A DNA stretch of 64,000 bases from Halorarum halophilum (GCF_013401515.1 NZ_CP058529.1:2666001-2730000); one strand, 5' to 3'; shown: positions 52,081 to 61,333, numbered from the stretch's first letter. A program made the numbers and translations. Notes: generated by a model not told the origin, from the sequence alone.

Positions 52081-53466
52081 GTGAGCCACCGTTACACGAG
52101 GCGAACGTTCGGAGCGGCAGTCGGCGGGATCATCGGCGCGGCGGGTCTCGCGACGGGCGAGAACGCACGGTTGGGTGGGGAGACTACTACCTCCGACCGG
52201 ACATCGACGCAATCGGAGGCCGAAGGAACGGACTGGCCGGCCTACAGGGCGGCGGCCGGGAGCACGGCATCCAACCCGGGAGCGGGGAGTCCGACCACGG
52301 GTGCGCAGGAGGCGTGGGAGTGGAACCCCGACGACGCGGACGCGTCGATGACCATCCCGGTGGTGGCCGACGGGACCGTCTACGTCACCCTGGAAGGGGA
52401 TTCGACCGTCGAGGTGGTCGCACTCGATTCCGCCGACGCGTCGGTCCGCTGGCGGACGGCGGTGGAGGACACGTCGAACCTCTCCGTCCCGGCGGCGGTC
52501 GGGGACGCCGTCTACGTCGTCGGCGGGGACTCGACCGTCTACGCGCTCGACGCCGCCGACGGGTCGATCCGGTCCACCACGCCGTTCGGCGAGACGACCA
52601 GGGACAGGTACAACCCCGCTCCGCCGCGGATCGTCGGAGGAACCCTCTACGCGGCCGTCTCCCCGACCTCGCGCAGCCACCCGTCGAGGAACGCGGTCGT
52701 CGCCGCAATTCCCCTCGACAGTTGTGGTGGATCGTGGACGGTGACGATCGAGGGGACCGAGGAGCACGACGCGAGGGTGTCGACGCCGGCGGTGAGCGAC
52801 GGGAAGGTCTTCGTCGTCGGGTGGGTCGACGACACTGGATTCCTCCGCGCGATCTCGGCGGCGACCGGGGAGACGGAGTGGGAACTCCAGCGGGAAGGCG
52901 GGGACAACTGGCAGTACTCACCGATCGCCGCCGACGGCACCGTCTACGCGCTGACGGACAGGGGGATCCTCTTGGCGCTCGACGCGGACGATGGCACGGA
53001 GCAGTGGCAGTACCGCGGTTGGGACAGGGTACACGAACAGCCCGCGGTCACGGAAGACGCGGTTTACGCCGTCACGAACGTGGAAGGAGGCACGACGATG
53101 GATCCGGCGTACGGCGCCATCGTCGCGGCGCTCGACCCCGAGACTGGAACGGAACTGTGGCGCAGGGAAGCACCCGCGTCGTGCGGGCCGGAGTCGATCC
53201 CCGGCGGCATGGATTGCGATCTCTCGTCGAGCAGATGGTCCGAACCGTCAGTCGGCAACGGCGCGGTGTACACGTCACTCAGCGGCGCGGCGCCGGCCGG
53301 CCTCAACGCGCTCGACGTCGAGGACGGTGAACGGCTCTGGCAGTTGGGGATCGATCCCCGCCACGCCCCGGTGCTCGCGGGCGGCGCGATGTACTTGGCC
53401 AGGCCGTACAACCCGGACGCCGGACGGTACCAGGGGCTCGTGAAACTGGAGGAGTCGACGGACTGA
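52081..53466 (+). CDS. Exported PQQ-repeat beta-propeller protein
   Basis: A 461-residue protein from a GTG, MSHRYTRRTFGAAVGGIIGA, a Tat signal (R-R-T-F). Seven or so PQQ-type blades follow, for example DGTVYVTLEGDSTVEVVALD, VGDAVYVVGGDSTVYALDAA, DGTVYALTDRGILLALDADD and GNGAVYTSLSGAAPAGLNAL, each with the A-L-D/A-x-D-G turn. No enzyme active site is seen; such propellers bind partners or act like BamB. ATAGTAATC lies about 30 bases before the GTG. The open frame continues 30 codons upstream but without a Tat start. It stands between tRNA-His and a tRNA-like remnant, which is worth noting for integration. Confidence 0.88.
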   Translation: MSHRYTRRTFGAAVGGIIGAAGLATGENARLGGETTTSDRTSTQSEAEGTDWPAYRAAAGSTASNPGAGSPTTGAQEAWEWNPDDADASMTIPVVADGTVYVTLEGDSTVEVVALDSADASVRWRTAVEDTSNLSVPAAVGDAVYVVGGDSTVYALDAADGSIRSTTPFGETTRDRYNPAPPRIVGGTLYAAVSPTSRSHPSRNAVVAAIPLDSCGGSWTVTIEGTEEHDARVSTPAVSDGKVFVVGWVDDTGFLRAISAATGETEWELQREGGDNWQYSPIAADGTVYALTDRGILLALDADDGTEQWQYRGWDRVHEQPAVTEDAVYAVTNVEGGTTMDPAYGAIVAALDPETGTELWRREAPASCGPESIPGGMDCDLSSSRWSEPSVGNGAVYTSLSGAAPAGLNALDVEDGERLWQLGIDPRHAPVLAGGAMYLARPYNPDAGRYQGLVKLEESTD

Positions 53467-53485
53467 CGGGCCGTCGACCGAGTGT

Positions 53486-53542
53486 CGGCCAACGGGGCGT
53501 TGGCCGAACGACCGGCCGCGGGTTCGATCCCCGCGCCCCGAC
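53486..53542 (+). other. tRNA-like remnant: hairpin plus tRNA T arm and 3' acceptor half
   Basis: GCGGG-TTCGATC-CCCGC (53518-53534) is a perfect tRNA T arm, followed by GCCCCGA and a C that could be an acceptor 3' strand. Upstream, only CGGCCAAC-ggggc-GTTGGCCG (53486-53506, 8-bp hairpin) is present, with no anticodon arm and no matching TCGGGGC 5' strand. So a complete tRNA cannot be drawn. It may be a decayed tRNA, an attachment-site half, or the terminator of the PQQ gene that looks tRNA-like by chance. Confidence 0.35.
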
Positions 53543-53591
53543 CCCTGGTCGGGAACCACTCCGAGCGACCGCTTCGACCGCGAACGACTAC

Positions 53592-54731
53592 TCACCCGAT
53601 CTCGCGCTCGCAAAAGGTGAATCGCCACCGGTCGTCCTCGGAGAGTACCTGTCCCCCGACTCGCCACTCGTCGACGTCGCGGTTCGTCAACGGGCGGGCG
53701 ACGAGGTAGGTCGTCGCCGTCAGGCGCGAGAGCGGGAACGCCGTCGCTGGGCGGAACCGATACCTGTCGAGGATCCCGGCTGGGACGACCTCGCCGGCGA
53801 CGGCGAGGAGGTCCGCGTCGTCGAAGTCGGCCACGACGCGGGAGAACAGGTGGTCGAGCGCCGTCCGCCAGGGCTCCCGGCCTCCGAGCGGAGCGACGTC
53901 GGAGACGTGAACCACGTCGACGTCCCCCGCCCGTTTGCGTCCGACCATGAGGGCGGCCTCGCGGCGCCCGTCGACGTCCGCCACGTAGGTCACGTAGTCG
54001 AACCGCGGGTTAGCGTACCGCCAGCGGTAGAACGTCTCGTCGCGGTAAGCGTGCGCCCGCGGCGTGACGGAACGCTCGGCGAGGTTCGCCAGTTCCGCCG
54101 CGGGGACGCCGTCGTACGGCGTCACCGTCACCGTGGCCGACCCGCCCGGCGAGCCGGTTCGAACCGAAAGGACCCCCCGCCCGGCCGCCCCCGCCAGGCC
54201 GCCGACGAGACGCCCGAGCGCCCCGTCGTCCACCTTCGAGGACAGGAGCGCGCCGGGGTCCTGAAGCCGATAGTGGACGGGGAACTCCCGGGTCACGCCC
54301 CTGTGGAGCGAGAGTTCCTCGTCGAGGTTCGAGAGCGCCCCCATTACCGCCTCGTTCGGGAACCCGATGGACACCGACGGCTCCCGGTCGGCGTAGTACC
54401 CGTAGACGTGGGTCACCATCCTGGAGAACAGGCCGCGACGGCGGTGCTCGGGGGCGACCATCGGGTCGACCTGCGCGATGGCGAGCACGCGCTCGCCGCC
54501 GACGCGCAGCGGGAACGGAAGGCTCGGCCGCGCGCCGACCACCTCGCCGTCGCGGTCCGCGACGCAGATGGGAACCTCCGACAGGTAGGGGTTGTCGACG
54601 TATCGCCAGTCGAACCAGGACTCGTCGTCCCGCCCGAACACCGTCCCGTACAGCGAGAGCACCTCCTCGCGGTCGCTGGGCTCGTACTGTCGTACGGCGT
54701 ATTCGGACCGGCCGTCTTCGGTCGTGACCAT
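53592..54731 (-). CDS. GNAT family N-acetyltransferase with extra C-terminal domain
   Basis: A 379-residue protein. The N-terminal 150 residues are GNAT: YEPSDREEVLSLYGTVFGRD at the start and QVDPMVAPEHRRRGLFSRMV (near 90, motif A with R-R-x-G-x-F). The C-terminal half (from DPGALLSSKVDDGALGRLVG) contains YRWRYANPRFDYVTYVADVD and a second GNAT-like SDVAPLGG-type strand, as in Eis-like or FemAB-like two-domain acetyltransferases. A cytosolic role with an unknown amine substrate is likely. It is divergent from the acyl-CoA ligase gene with about 240 bases between. Confidence 0.85.
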   Translation of the reverse strand: MVTTEDGRSEYAVRQYEPSDREEVLSLYGTVFGRDDESWFDWRYVDNPYLSEVPICVADRDGEVVGARPSLPFPLRVGGERVLAIAQVDPMVAPEHRRRGLFSRMVTHVYGYYADREPSVSIGFPNEAVMGALSNLDEELSLHRGVTREFPVHYRLQDPGALLSSKVDDGALGRLVGGLAGAAGRGVLSVRTGSPGGSATVTVTPYDGVPAAELANLAERSVTPRAHAYRDETFYRWRYANPRFDYVTYVADVDGRREAALMVGRKRAGDVDVVHVSDVAPLGGREPWRTALDHLFSRVVADFDDADLLAVAGEVVPAGILDRYRFRPATAFPLSRLTATTYLVARPLTNRDVDEWRVGGQVLSEDDRWRFTFCEREIG

Positions 54732-54969
54732 TCGAACTCCCTCCTACGTTCATGGAAGCGGCGTAAAAGTGGGTGTAATCGTTCACCGGGGAACCACCTG
54801 GAAGGTCGGGTTTACCGCCGACAAACGGCGGATTACTCGCCGGCGCGGTCTCCTACTTGGTGCGAGCGCGTGACTGCCCTCGAGGGTATCCTGAGCGAAC
54901 TCGTTGAAAGACCGGCTTTCCGAACGATACTCTCTGACGAACTTTCAGCCCCGGGACGAATGGTACCAC

Positions 54970-56547
54970 ATGACGCGACAGTCGTTCCCCGCCGAGGCGA
55001 CCGCCGGTAACGTTGCCCGTCTGTACGACGAGTCGGCCGAGAACCGTGGCGACGCCCTCGCGCTCGAGATGTACGGCGACGAGTACAGCCACGCGGCGCT
55101 CCGGGACCGGTCCGCGCGCATCGCCGGCGGCCTCCGGGACGTCGGGCTTCGTCTCGACGACAGGATCGCGATCTTCCTGCACAACCGGCCGGAGGTCGTC
55201 CTCGTCGCGCTCGCCGCGTTCAGGGCCGGGACGCCGTTCGTACCGATGAACCCCCAGTTCACCCCGCGGGAGATCGCCGGCCAGGTCGGCGACAGCGGGG
55301 CCGCCGCCGTCGTCACCGAGCCGTCGTTGCTGGACCGCGTCGCGGACGCGCTCGAACTGGTCGACGGTACCCCGACGATCATCCTCGTCGATGAGGACCG
55401 ATCCGACGACCTCGTGGACCGCCGTCCGGACACGGTCGCCTTCGAGTCGCTCGACGGGGACCCGGTGCTCGTCGAGCGCGAGGACGACGACGTCGCGATG
55501 CAACCCTACACGAGCGGGACGACGGGGGAGCCGAAGGGCGTCCTCCTCACCCACCGGAACGTCCGCGCGCAGTCGCTCATCGGGTTCGAACGGACGGCGC
55601 TCCCCCCCGAGGAGGAGCGGTTCCTCTCCGTGCTACCGCTCGCGCACATCGCGGGGTTCATCAACCGGACGTGGCAGCCGCTGGTTCGGGGCGGGACCGT
55701 CTTCCTCCGGGACCCAACCGAGTGGGACCCCGTGACCACCATGGAGACCATCGAGGCCGAGCGGATCACGAAGTTCGGGGCCGTGACGGCGATGTACGTC
55801 GACATCGTCAACCACGACCGCTTCGGCGAGTACGACCTGTCGAGCCTCCGCGAGGTGATGGAGGGGGGCGACAGGATGCCGACCGCCGTCCAGAAGCGGT
55901 TCGAGGAGGTCGCCGGCGTCGAACTGTTCGAGGCGTACGGGCTCACCGAGACCGGCGGCGGGACGCACGTCGGCTTCGGGTCGACGTTCGGGCCACGTCC
56001 CGGCACGATCGGACAGCCCCTCCGCGCGACGGACTGCAAGATCGTCGACGAGGTCGGCCGCGAGGTCGCGCCCGGGGAGACCGGCGAACTCCTCGTGCGC
56101 GGGCCGCACGTGACCCCCGGCTACCACGAACGGCCGGCCGAGACCGCCGAGGCGTTCACCGAGGACGGCTACTTCCGAACCGGCGACGTCGCCCGCCGGG
56201 ATGCGGACAACTACTACGAGGTCGTCGACCGGAAGTCCGACGTCATCGTCACCGCCGGCTACACCGTCTACCCGCGGGAGGTCGAGGACGTCCTCCACGA
56301 GCACGACGCCGTCGTCGACGCGGCCGTCGTCGGCGTCCCGGACGAGCGCCGGACGACGACGATCGAGGCGTACGTCGTGGTCGAGGACGACGCGACGGTG
56401 ACCGAGGGGGAACTGAAGGCGTACTGCCTGGAGCACGTGGCGCCGTACAAACACCCCCGCGAGATTCGGTTCGTCGAGCGACTGCCCCGGACCTACAACG
56501 GCAAGGTCCGCCGCGTGGCGCTCCGGGAGGGGGCGGTGTCGGACTGA
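54970..56547 (+). CDS. Acyl-CoA ligase (AMP-forming, class I adenylate-forming)
   Basis: A 525-residue ANL-superfamily enzyme from the ATG of MTRQSFPAEATAG. Motifs in order: P-loop QPYTSGTTGEPKGVLLTH (near residue 178), YGLTETGGGTH (A5, near 320), GELLVRGPHVTPGYHERP (near 373), YFRTGDVARRDADNYYEVVD (A7/A8 hinge, near 399) and RTYNGKVRRVAL (catalytic Lys, near 510). It activates a carboxylic acid as acyl-AMP and then acyl-CoA; the acid (fatty or aromatic) is not set by the sequence. An upstream open part from 54904 is not needed. No beta-oxidation genes are next to it. Confidence 0.93.
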   Translation: MTRQSFPAEATAGNVARLYDESAENRGDALALEMYGDEYSHAALRDRSARIAGGLRDVGLRLDDRIAIFLHNRPEVVLVALAAFRAGTPFVPMNPQFTPREIAGQVGDSGAAAVVTEPSLLDRVADALELVDGTPTIILVDEDRSDDLVDRRPDTVAFESLDGDPVLVEREDDDVAMQPYTSGTTGEPKGVLLTHRNVRAQSLIGFERTALPPEEERFLSVLPLAHIAGFINRTWQPLVRGGTVFLRDPTEWDPVTTMETIEAERITKFGAVTAMYVDIVNHDRFGEYDLSSLREVMEGGDRMPTAVQKRFEEVAGVELFEAYGLTETGGGTHVGFGSTFGPRPGTIGQPLRATDCKIVDEVGREVAPGETGELLVRGPHVTPGYHERPAETAEAFTEDGYFRTGDVARRDADNYYEVVDRKSDVIVTAGYTVYPREVEDVLHEHDAVVDAAVVGVPDERRTTTIEAYVVVEDDATVTEGELKAYCLEHVAPYKHPREIRFVERLPRTYNGKVRRVALREGAVSD

Positions 56548-56638
56548 CGGCCCCGGAAGTCCGCGACCGGCGGACGGTGGACGGGTTGGACGGCGATCCG
56601 GGCGACCGTTCGGGGTCGATTCGAGCCCCGGCGCCGAC

Positions 56639-57826
56639 TCAGACCCGGGGGCCGCCCACGTCTGGGAGGTTCCCGCTGCCGCGGAGGCCGCCCGTGAGCG
56701 CGCTGCCGCCCGACTGGATGACGTTGAACGCGGTCATCAGGTCGGTCCGCGAGATGAGCCCGACGAGGTCGCCGTTCACGTCGATGACGGCCAGCCGGCC
56801 GACGCCGCGCTCCTGCATCTCGTCGAGCGCGTCGAGCGCGTCCGCGTCCGGCGTGACGCTCGCGATGTCGGTCTCCATCACGTCCTCCACGGTGTAGGCG
56901 TCGCGCTCGACCTCCCGGACGCTCTGGGCGTCCTCGAGGGTCACCATCCCGGCGAGGCGGCCGTTCTTCAGCACCGGGTAGCCGGTGTGTCGCTCGGAGA
57001 ACATCCGTTCGAGCAGTTCGGCGACGGAGGTGTGCGGCGTCACCGTCTTCAGCTCCTCGCGGGGGGTCATGATGTCGTCGACAACGACGTTCTCGAAGGC
57101 GGCCCGGAGCACCGTCTGCTGGGCCTCGCCCGCGCCGGCGATGTAGATGAAGAACGCCAGCCCGACGGTGATGAGGTTGCCGTTGAACAGCCCCCAGAGG
57201 CCGAGCAGGAACGCGAACACCTTGCCGACCTCGGCGGCGATCTTGGTCGCCTGTGCGTGGGGTCGGTTCCGCGCCAGCAGCGCCCGCAGGACGCGTCCGC
57301 CGTCCATCGGGAACCCCGGGAGCATGTTGAACGCCGCGAGCACGACGTTCATCAGCGCGAGGTAGCCCACGACGAACGCGACCTCGGGCGGGAGCGCCAG
57401 GTTCTGGAAGGCGATCCATGAGACGACGCCGATGAGGACGCTCACGACGGGTCCCGCGACGGCGATCAGCAGCTCCTGCTTCCAGTCCTCCGGCATCTCC
57501 TTGAAGCTCGCGACGCCGCCGAACAGCCAGAGGGTGATGGAGTCGATCTCGTAGCCGAACCGCATCGCGGTCAGTGAGTGGCCGAACTCGTGGAGCAACA
57601 CCGAGACGAACAGGCCCACGGCCGCGGCGGTTCCGAGGACGTAGGGGAGCTGCCCGCCGGTCAGCGCCGCGGCGTCGAGCGACGCGTTCAGGACCCCGTT
57701 GATGAGCTCGACGAACTCCCCGACCTGGGTCCCGATGAGCCACGCGAACAGCGGGAGGACGAGCAGGAACGTCCAGTTCAACTGGATGGGGATGCCCGCG
57801 ACCCGGCCCAACGTGATTCCTCGCAT
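56639..57826 (-). CDS. Site-2 protease family zinc metalloprotease with two CBS domains
   Basis: A 395-residue S2P/M50 protein from MRGITLGRVAGIPIQLNWTF. The catalytic motifs are VLLHEFGHSLTAMRFG (H-E-x-x-H, near residue 69) and NMLPGFPMDGGRVLRALLAR (L-D-G-like N-x-x-P-x-F-P-M-D-G-G, near 158). Two CBS domains occupy about 245-375 (VVDDIMTPREELKTVTPHTS, VEDVMETDIASVTPDADAL). The Zn site is complete. It probably cleaves membrane proteins in response to an adenylate-type ligand bound by CBS. CTTTATA (minus strand, 57851-57857) lies 25-31 bases before the ATG, which rejects a much longer open frame running upstream to 58405. Confidence 0.94.
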   Translation of the reverse strand: MRGITLGRVAGIPIQLNWTFLLVLPLFAWLIGTQVGEFVELINGVLNASLDAAALTGGQLPYVLGTAAAVGLFVSVLLHEFGHSLTAMRFGYEIDSITLWLFGGVASFKEMPEDWKQELLIAVAGPVVSVLIGVVSWIAFQNLALPPEVAFVVGYLALMNVVLAAFNMLPGFPMDGGRVLRALLARNRPHAQATKIAAEVGKVFAFLLGLWGLFNGNLITVGLAFFIYIAGAGEAQQTVLRAAFENVVVDDIMTPREELKTVTPHTSVAELLERMFSERHTGYPVLKNGRLAGMVTLEDAQSVREVERDAYTVEDVMETDIASVTPDADALDALDEMQERGVGRLAVIDVNGDLVGLISRTDLMTAFNVIQSGGSALTGGLRGSGNLPDVGGPRV

Positions 57827-57850
57827 GCGAAATCGTAGCAGTCGACCGCG

Positions 57851-57857
57851 TATAAAG
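57851..57857. promoter_or_regulatory. TATA element between protease and cupin genes
   Basis: Reads CTTTATA on the minus strand, 25-31 bases before the protease ATG at 57826, and TATAAAG on the plus strand, about 37-43 bases before the cupin ATG at 57894. It fits the protease best; use for both directions is possible but would give the cupin mRNA a short leader. Confidence 0.55.
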
Positions 57858-57893
57858 CCGGGCGTTGATGTGGGGGCGGCGCCAAGGGCGCGT

Positions 57894-58283
57894 ATGGCGG
57901 ATTCGAAGCCCACACCCGAACCGGTCGTGAAGCGGGGATCGGAGATAGAGTACGCGGCGGTCGACGCGGGGGAGGGGATGTCCAAGGGCGTCCTCGTCGA
58001 CGAGTCGGACGGCGCCCCCCACTTCGCGATGCGCCGGTTCGTCCTCGACGCGGGCGCGTCGGTGCCCGAGCACACGAACGAGGTCGAACACGAGCAGTAC
58101 GTGCTGTCCGGTCGATACACGGTGGGTCTGGAGGACGAGACGTACGAAGTGTCCGCAGGCGACTCGATGCTCATCCCGGCGGGAATCCACCACTGGTACG
58201 AGAACGACTCCGGCGAGGAGGCGTCGTTCATCTGCGTCGTCCCGAACGGCGACGATACGATCCGCGTGGTGGATTCGGAGTAG
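57894..58283 (+). CDS. Cupin-domain protein
   Basis: A 129-residue single-domain cupin from the ATG of MADSKPTPEPVVKRG. Motif 1 is VPEHTNEVEHEQYVLSGRYT (near residue 63) with H-x(n)-H-E for the metal, and motif 2 is DSMLIPAGIHHWYENDSGEE (near 95) with the second His pair. The pattern is close to small cupins that bind a divalent metal; reactions in the family are diverse (isomerase, dioxygenase, storage). It is divergent from the protease gene. The gene is short and stands alone before a lipoprotein gene 153 bases away. Confidence 0.9.
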   Translation: MADSKPTPEPVVKRGSEIEYAAVDAGEGMSKGVLVDESDGAPHFAMRRFVLDAGASVPEHTNEVEHEQYVLSGRYTVGLEDETYEVSAGDSMLIPAGIHHWYENDSGEEASFICVVPNGDDTIRVVDSE

Positions 58284-58436
58284 GTGCAGGTTTCGGATTC
58301 GTTCCCCGACCGGGGGTGCACGCTTCGACTGTACCCCTGCGCGTGGTGTGAAACGCTCCCCGAACGCGAGCGTAACCGAGCCACCGTGTTCGTGGAGTGC
58401 CACAAAACCTATCGTCGGGATATCTCGATTCGTTGC

Positions 58437-58991
58437 ATGAACCGACGACGTCTCCTGGCGATGGTCGGCGTCCTCGCCCTCCCCGGCTGTTCGGACGTCG
58501 GAGCGCCGTCGACCGTGTCCTCCACGGACGAGGCCTCACGGGTCACGTCCTCGTCGTCAGGGGCGACCTGTGAACCGGGGGCCGTCTTCCGACCGTCTCC
58601 GCCGGAAGGGACGGACCCGGAGCCGAGCGAATATCCGAAGAAACCGGGCACGCTCTCAGCCGATTCCGTGGCTACGTACCTCTCCGAGTTCGAAACGACG
58701 TTCGGACGGAACCGAGCCATCGACGAGTTGGTGAGTACGAGTGTCGACGTCGAGATACAGGGCGGGTTCGAAGGCTCCGAGGCGGGGGACGGGTACGTGG
58801 CATCGAGCAACGTCCAGGTCATGTTCACGACGGACGCCGACGGCACTGAGACGGCGGTGGGGGACATCAAATACGTCGCGAACTACTACGTCGATCCCGA
58901 GCTCGTCTACCGGCACCAGACGGACATCGAGCCGATGGACCCCCGGGACAGCGACCGGAAACTGCTGGTGCAGTGTGGGTCGACGGCGTGA
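58437..58991 (+). CDS. Putative lipoprotein of unknown function
   Basis: A 184-residue protein from the ATG of MNRRRLLAMVGVLALPGCSD. The R-R-x-L-L start with the lipobox L-P-G-C (Cys 18) indicates Tat export and lipid anchoring, as usual for haloarchaeal lipoproteins. A Ser/Thr/Glu-rich spacer follows, then a domain with TYLSEFETTFGRNRAIDELV (about residue 78) and DIKYVANYYVDPELVYR (about 140). No conserved catalytic site is visible and I do not recognise the family. A longer frame upstream from 58284 is out of keeping with the signal peptide. Codon use is less GC3-biased than neighbours. Confidence 0.75.
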   Translation: MNRRRLLAMVGVLALPGCSDVGAPSTVSSTDEASRVTSSSSGATCEPGAVFRPSPPEGTDPEPSEYPKKPGTLSADSVATYLSEFETTFGRNRAIDELVSTSVDVEIQGGFEGSEAGDGYVASSNVQVMFTTDADGTETAVGDIKYVANYYVDPELVYRHQTDIEPMDPRDSDRKLLVQCGSTA

Positions 58992-59175
58992 TTCTGTACG
59001 CCCGATGGAGGGGGTACTAGCGCGGCGCTGACCTCGAAAGCCTCCGCGGCTCTCGAGTCGTTCCCATGAGTCTAGACAACACGACGAAACCCACCAATTC
59101 AGGAAATACACGAAAGAACTCCCGAGAAGAAGGCGAACCCCTGAAATACCGCTTCCACCTACAATCCCCAATCAC

Positions 59176-61212
59176 GTGTCCGAACAACTCCCCCAGGTCG
59201 AGACGCTGTTCCTCCACCAGCGCGACGACGAGTACGCCGTAGCCGTTCGAAAGGACGGCGAGCGCGTGCTCCACGGCGTCCTCGAACTGAAGGAGACCGA
59301 CGCCGGGCCGCGCCCCCGCCGCTTCCGCGTGAAGCGCGGCGGCGGCGAGGAGCCCCGCCAGCCCGACCAGTTCGTCGACCTCGCCCGCTCGGCCGAGCGC
59401 ATCCGCATCTCCGAGCAGACCTCCCGGACCGCCCGCGACCGGCTCGTCGACATGCTCGACGCCTACCAGCTGGAGGCCGTGCAGGTGCGCACCTGCCGCT
59501 ACTGCGCGAACGCGGGACGCTACTCGCCCATCACCGAGGAGACCGCGGTGAAGGCCGACCGCGACTACATCTGCCCCGACTGTGCGACCCAGGAGCTCGA
59601 ACGCGAACTCTCCTACAAGGGCCAGTTCACCGGCGCCGCGCAGGACCGGCTGGAGGAGCTCCTGCTCGAGGTCGGCGACCTCGACCGCATCACCAACCTC
59701 CTCCAGGGGAACCTCGACCCGGATCTAACGAAGTTCGACACCATCTCCGCGACCGTCGACGAGGTCGACCCGGTCAGGGTGGACGAGCTGAACCTCCACC
59801 CCGGGCTGCAGGACCGGGCGGAGAACCGGTTCGAGGAGCTCCTGCCGGTCCAGAGCCTCTCCGTGCGCAACGGCCTGTTCGACGGCGACGACCAGCTCGT
59901 CGTGAGCGCGACGGCGACGGGCAAGACCCTGGTCGGCGAACTCGCCGGGGTCAACAACGCGCTGAACGGGAACGGGAAGATGCTCTTCCTGGTCCCCCTC
60001 GTCGCGCTCGCGAACCAGAAGCACGAGGACTTCGAGGACCGATACGGCGACGTGCTCGACGTGACCATCCGCGTCGGCGCCTCCCGCATCAACGACGACG
60101 GGAACCGGTTCGACCCGAACGCGGACGTCATCGTCGGCACCTACGAGGGAATCGACCACGCGCTCCGGACGGGCAAGGACATGGGCGACATCGGCACCGT
60201 GGTCATCGACGAGGTCCACACCCTGAAGGAGGAGGGTCGGGGCCACCGCCTCGACGGGATGATCAGCCGCCTGAAACACTACACCGAGCGGCGGAACTCG
60301 CCCGCCCAGTGGGTGTACCTCTCGGCGACCGTCGGCAACCCGGAGTGGCTCGCGGAGAACCTCGGCGCGACGCTCATCGAGTTCGAGGAGCGCCCGGTGC
60401 CCATCGAACGCCACGTCACCTTCGCCGACTCCCGCGAGAAACTGGGGATCGAGAACCGCCTCGTGAAGCGGGCGTTCGACAGCGAGTCCTCGAAGGGCTA
60501 CCGCGGGCAGACCATCATCTTCACGAACTCCCGCCGGCGGTGCCACGAGATCTCCCGGAAACTGGAGTACTCCTCGGCCCCGTACCACGCCGGCCTGGAC
60601 TACAAGCGCCGCAAGACGGTCGAGCGCAAGTTCGGGAACCAGGACCTCGCGGCCGTGGTGACGACCGCCGCGCTCGCCGCCGGGGTCGACTTCCCGGCCT
60701 CGCAGGTGATCTTCGACACGCTAGCGATGGGGATCGAGTGGCTCTCCGTCCAGGAGTTCGAGCAGATGCTCGGCCGCGCGGGCCGCCCCGACTACCACGA
60801 CGAGGGCACCGTCTACACGCTCGTCGAGCCGGACGCCGTCTACCACAACTCGATGGAGATGACCGAGGACGAGGTGGCGTTCACGCTCCTCAAGGGCGAG
60901 ATGGAGGACGTGCGGACGGTGTACGACGAGTCGACCGCCGCCGAGGAGACGCTGGCGAACATCGTCGTCGCCGGCAAGCGGGCGAAGGCGCTGAACGACC
61001 GGATGCTCGGCGACGTGCCGACGACCTACGCGGTCGGCAAACTGCTTGAGTGGGAGTTCATCGACGGGCTCTCGCCGACGCCGCTCGGCCGGGCCGTGAC
61101 GCGCCACTTCCTCGCGCCCGACGACGCGTTCCGCATCCTCGACGGCATCCGCCGGGACGCGACGCCGTACGACATCGTCGCCGACATGGAACTGGCGGAC
61201 GAGGAGCTGTAG
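59176..61212 (+). CDS. Archaeal superfamily 2 DEAD/DEAH-type helicase
   Basis: A 678-residue protein from a GTG (MSEQLPQVETLFLHQRDD). The N-terminal 230 residues hold a zinc ribbon (VRTCRYCANAGRYSP ... YICPDCATQELE). The helicase core has motif I SATATGKTLVGELAG (near residue 248), motif II VVIDEVHTLKEEG (D-E-V-H, near 343), motif III LSATVGNPEWLA, and motifs V/VI AALAAGVDFPASQVIF and QMLGRAGRPDYH. It matches the archaea-specific COG1202 group in outline. The substrate (DNA or RNA) is not known. It ends ELADEEL without a C-terminal Cys cluster, and a 38-codon frame follows four bases on. Confidence 0.9.
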   Translation: MSEQLPQVETLFLHQRDDEYAVAVRKDGERVLHGVLELKETDAGPRPRRFRVKRGGGEEPRQPDQFVDLARSAERIRISEQTSRTARDRLVDMLDAYQLEAVQVRTCRYCANAGRYSPITEETAVKADRDYICPDCATQELERELSYKGQFTGAAQDRLEELLLEVGDLDRITNLLQGNLDPDLTKFDTISATVDEVDPVRVDELNLHPGLQDRAENRFEELLPVQSLSVRNGLFDGDDQLVVSATATGKTLVGELAGVNNALNGNGKMLFLVPLVALANQKHEDFEDRYGDVLDVTIRVGASRINDDGNRFDPNADVIVGTYEGIDHALRTGKDMGDIGTVVIDEVHTLKEEGRGHRLDGMISRLKHYTERRNSPAQWVYLSATVGNPEWLAENLGATLIEFEERPVPIERHVTFADSREKLGIENRLVKRAFDSESSKGYRGQTIIFTNSRRRCHEISRKLEYSSAPYHAGLDYKRRKTVERKFGNQDLAAVVTTAALAAGVDFPASQVIFDTLAMGIEWLSVQEFEQMLGRAGRPDYHDEGTVYTLVEPDAVYHNSMEMTEDEVAFTLLKGEMEDVRTVYDESTAAEETLANIVVAGKRAKALNDRMLGDVPTTYAVGKLLEWEFIDGLSPTPLGRAVTRHFLAPDDAFRILDGIRRDATPYDIVADMELADEEL

Positions 61213-61216
61213 TCCC

Positions 61217-61333
61217 GTGCGCACGGACGATGCGGTCGATGACGACGGGGAACCGGACGACGGCCACCCCGAGTACATCGCCGTCGGCATCGGGATCGGG
61301 CTCGCCATGGGTGCCGGACTCTCCCGAGCGTAG
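61217..61333 (+). CDS. Possible 38-residue glycine-zipper micro-protein
   Basis: A GTG-started frame four bases after the helicase stop encodes MRTDDAVDDDGEPDDGHPEY and then IAVGIGIGLAMGAGLSRA. The acidic head and the G-x-G-x-G-x-x-x-G-x-G hydrophobic tail look like a membrane-inserting micro-protein, and third positions are nearly all G or C. No family is recognised and no Shine-Dalgarno is obvious, so it could also be chance. The next gene starts 99 bases further. Confidence 0.45.
   Translation: MRTDDAVDDDGEPDDGHPEYIAVGIGIGLAMGAGLSRA

Noticed and set aside
53461-53542. A complete functional tRNA after the PQQ gene
   Set aside because: No anticodon arm and no 5' acceptor strand that pairs with GCCCCGA could be found.
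58284-58436. A 51-residue N-terminal extension of the lipoprotein
   Set aside because: The Tat/lipobox signal starts at 58437, so the extension would bury it.
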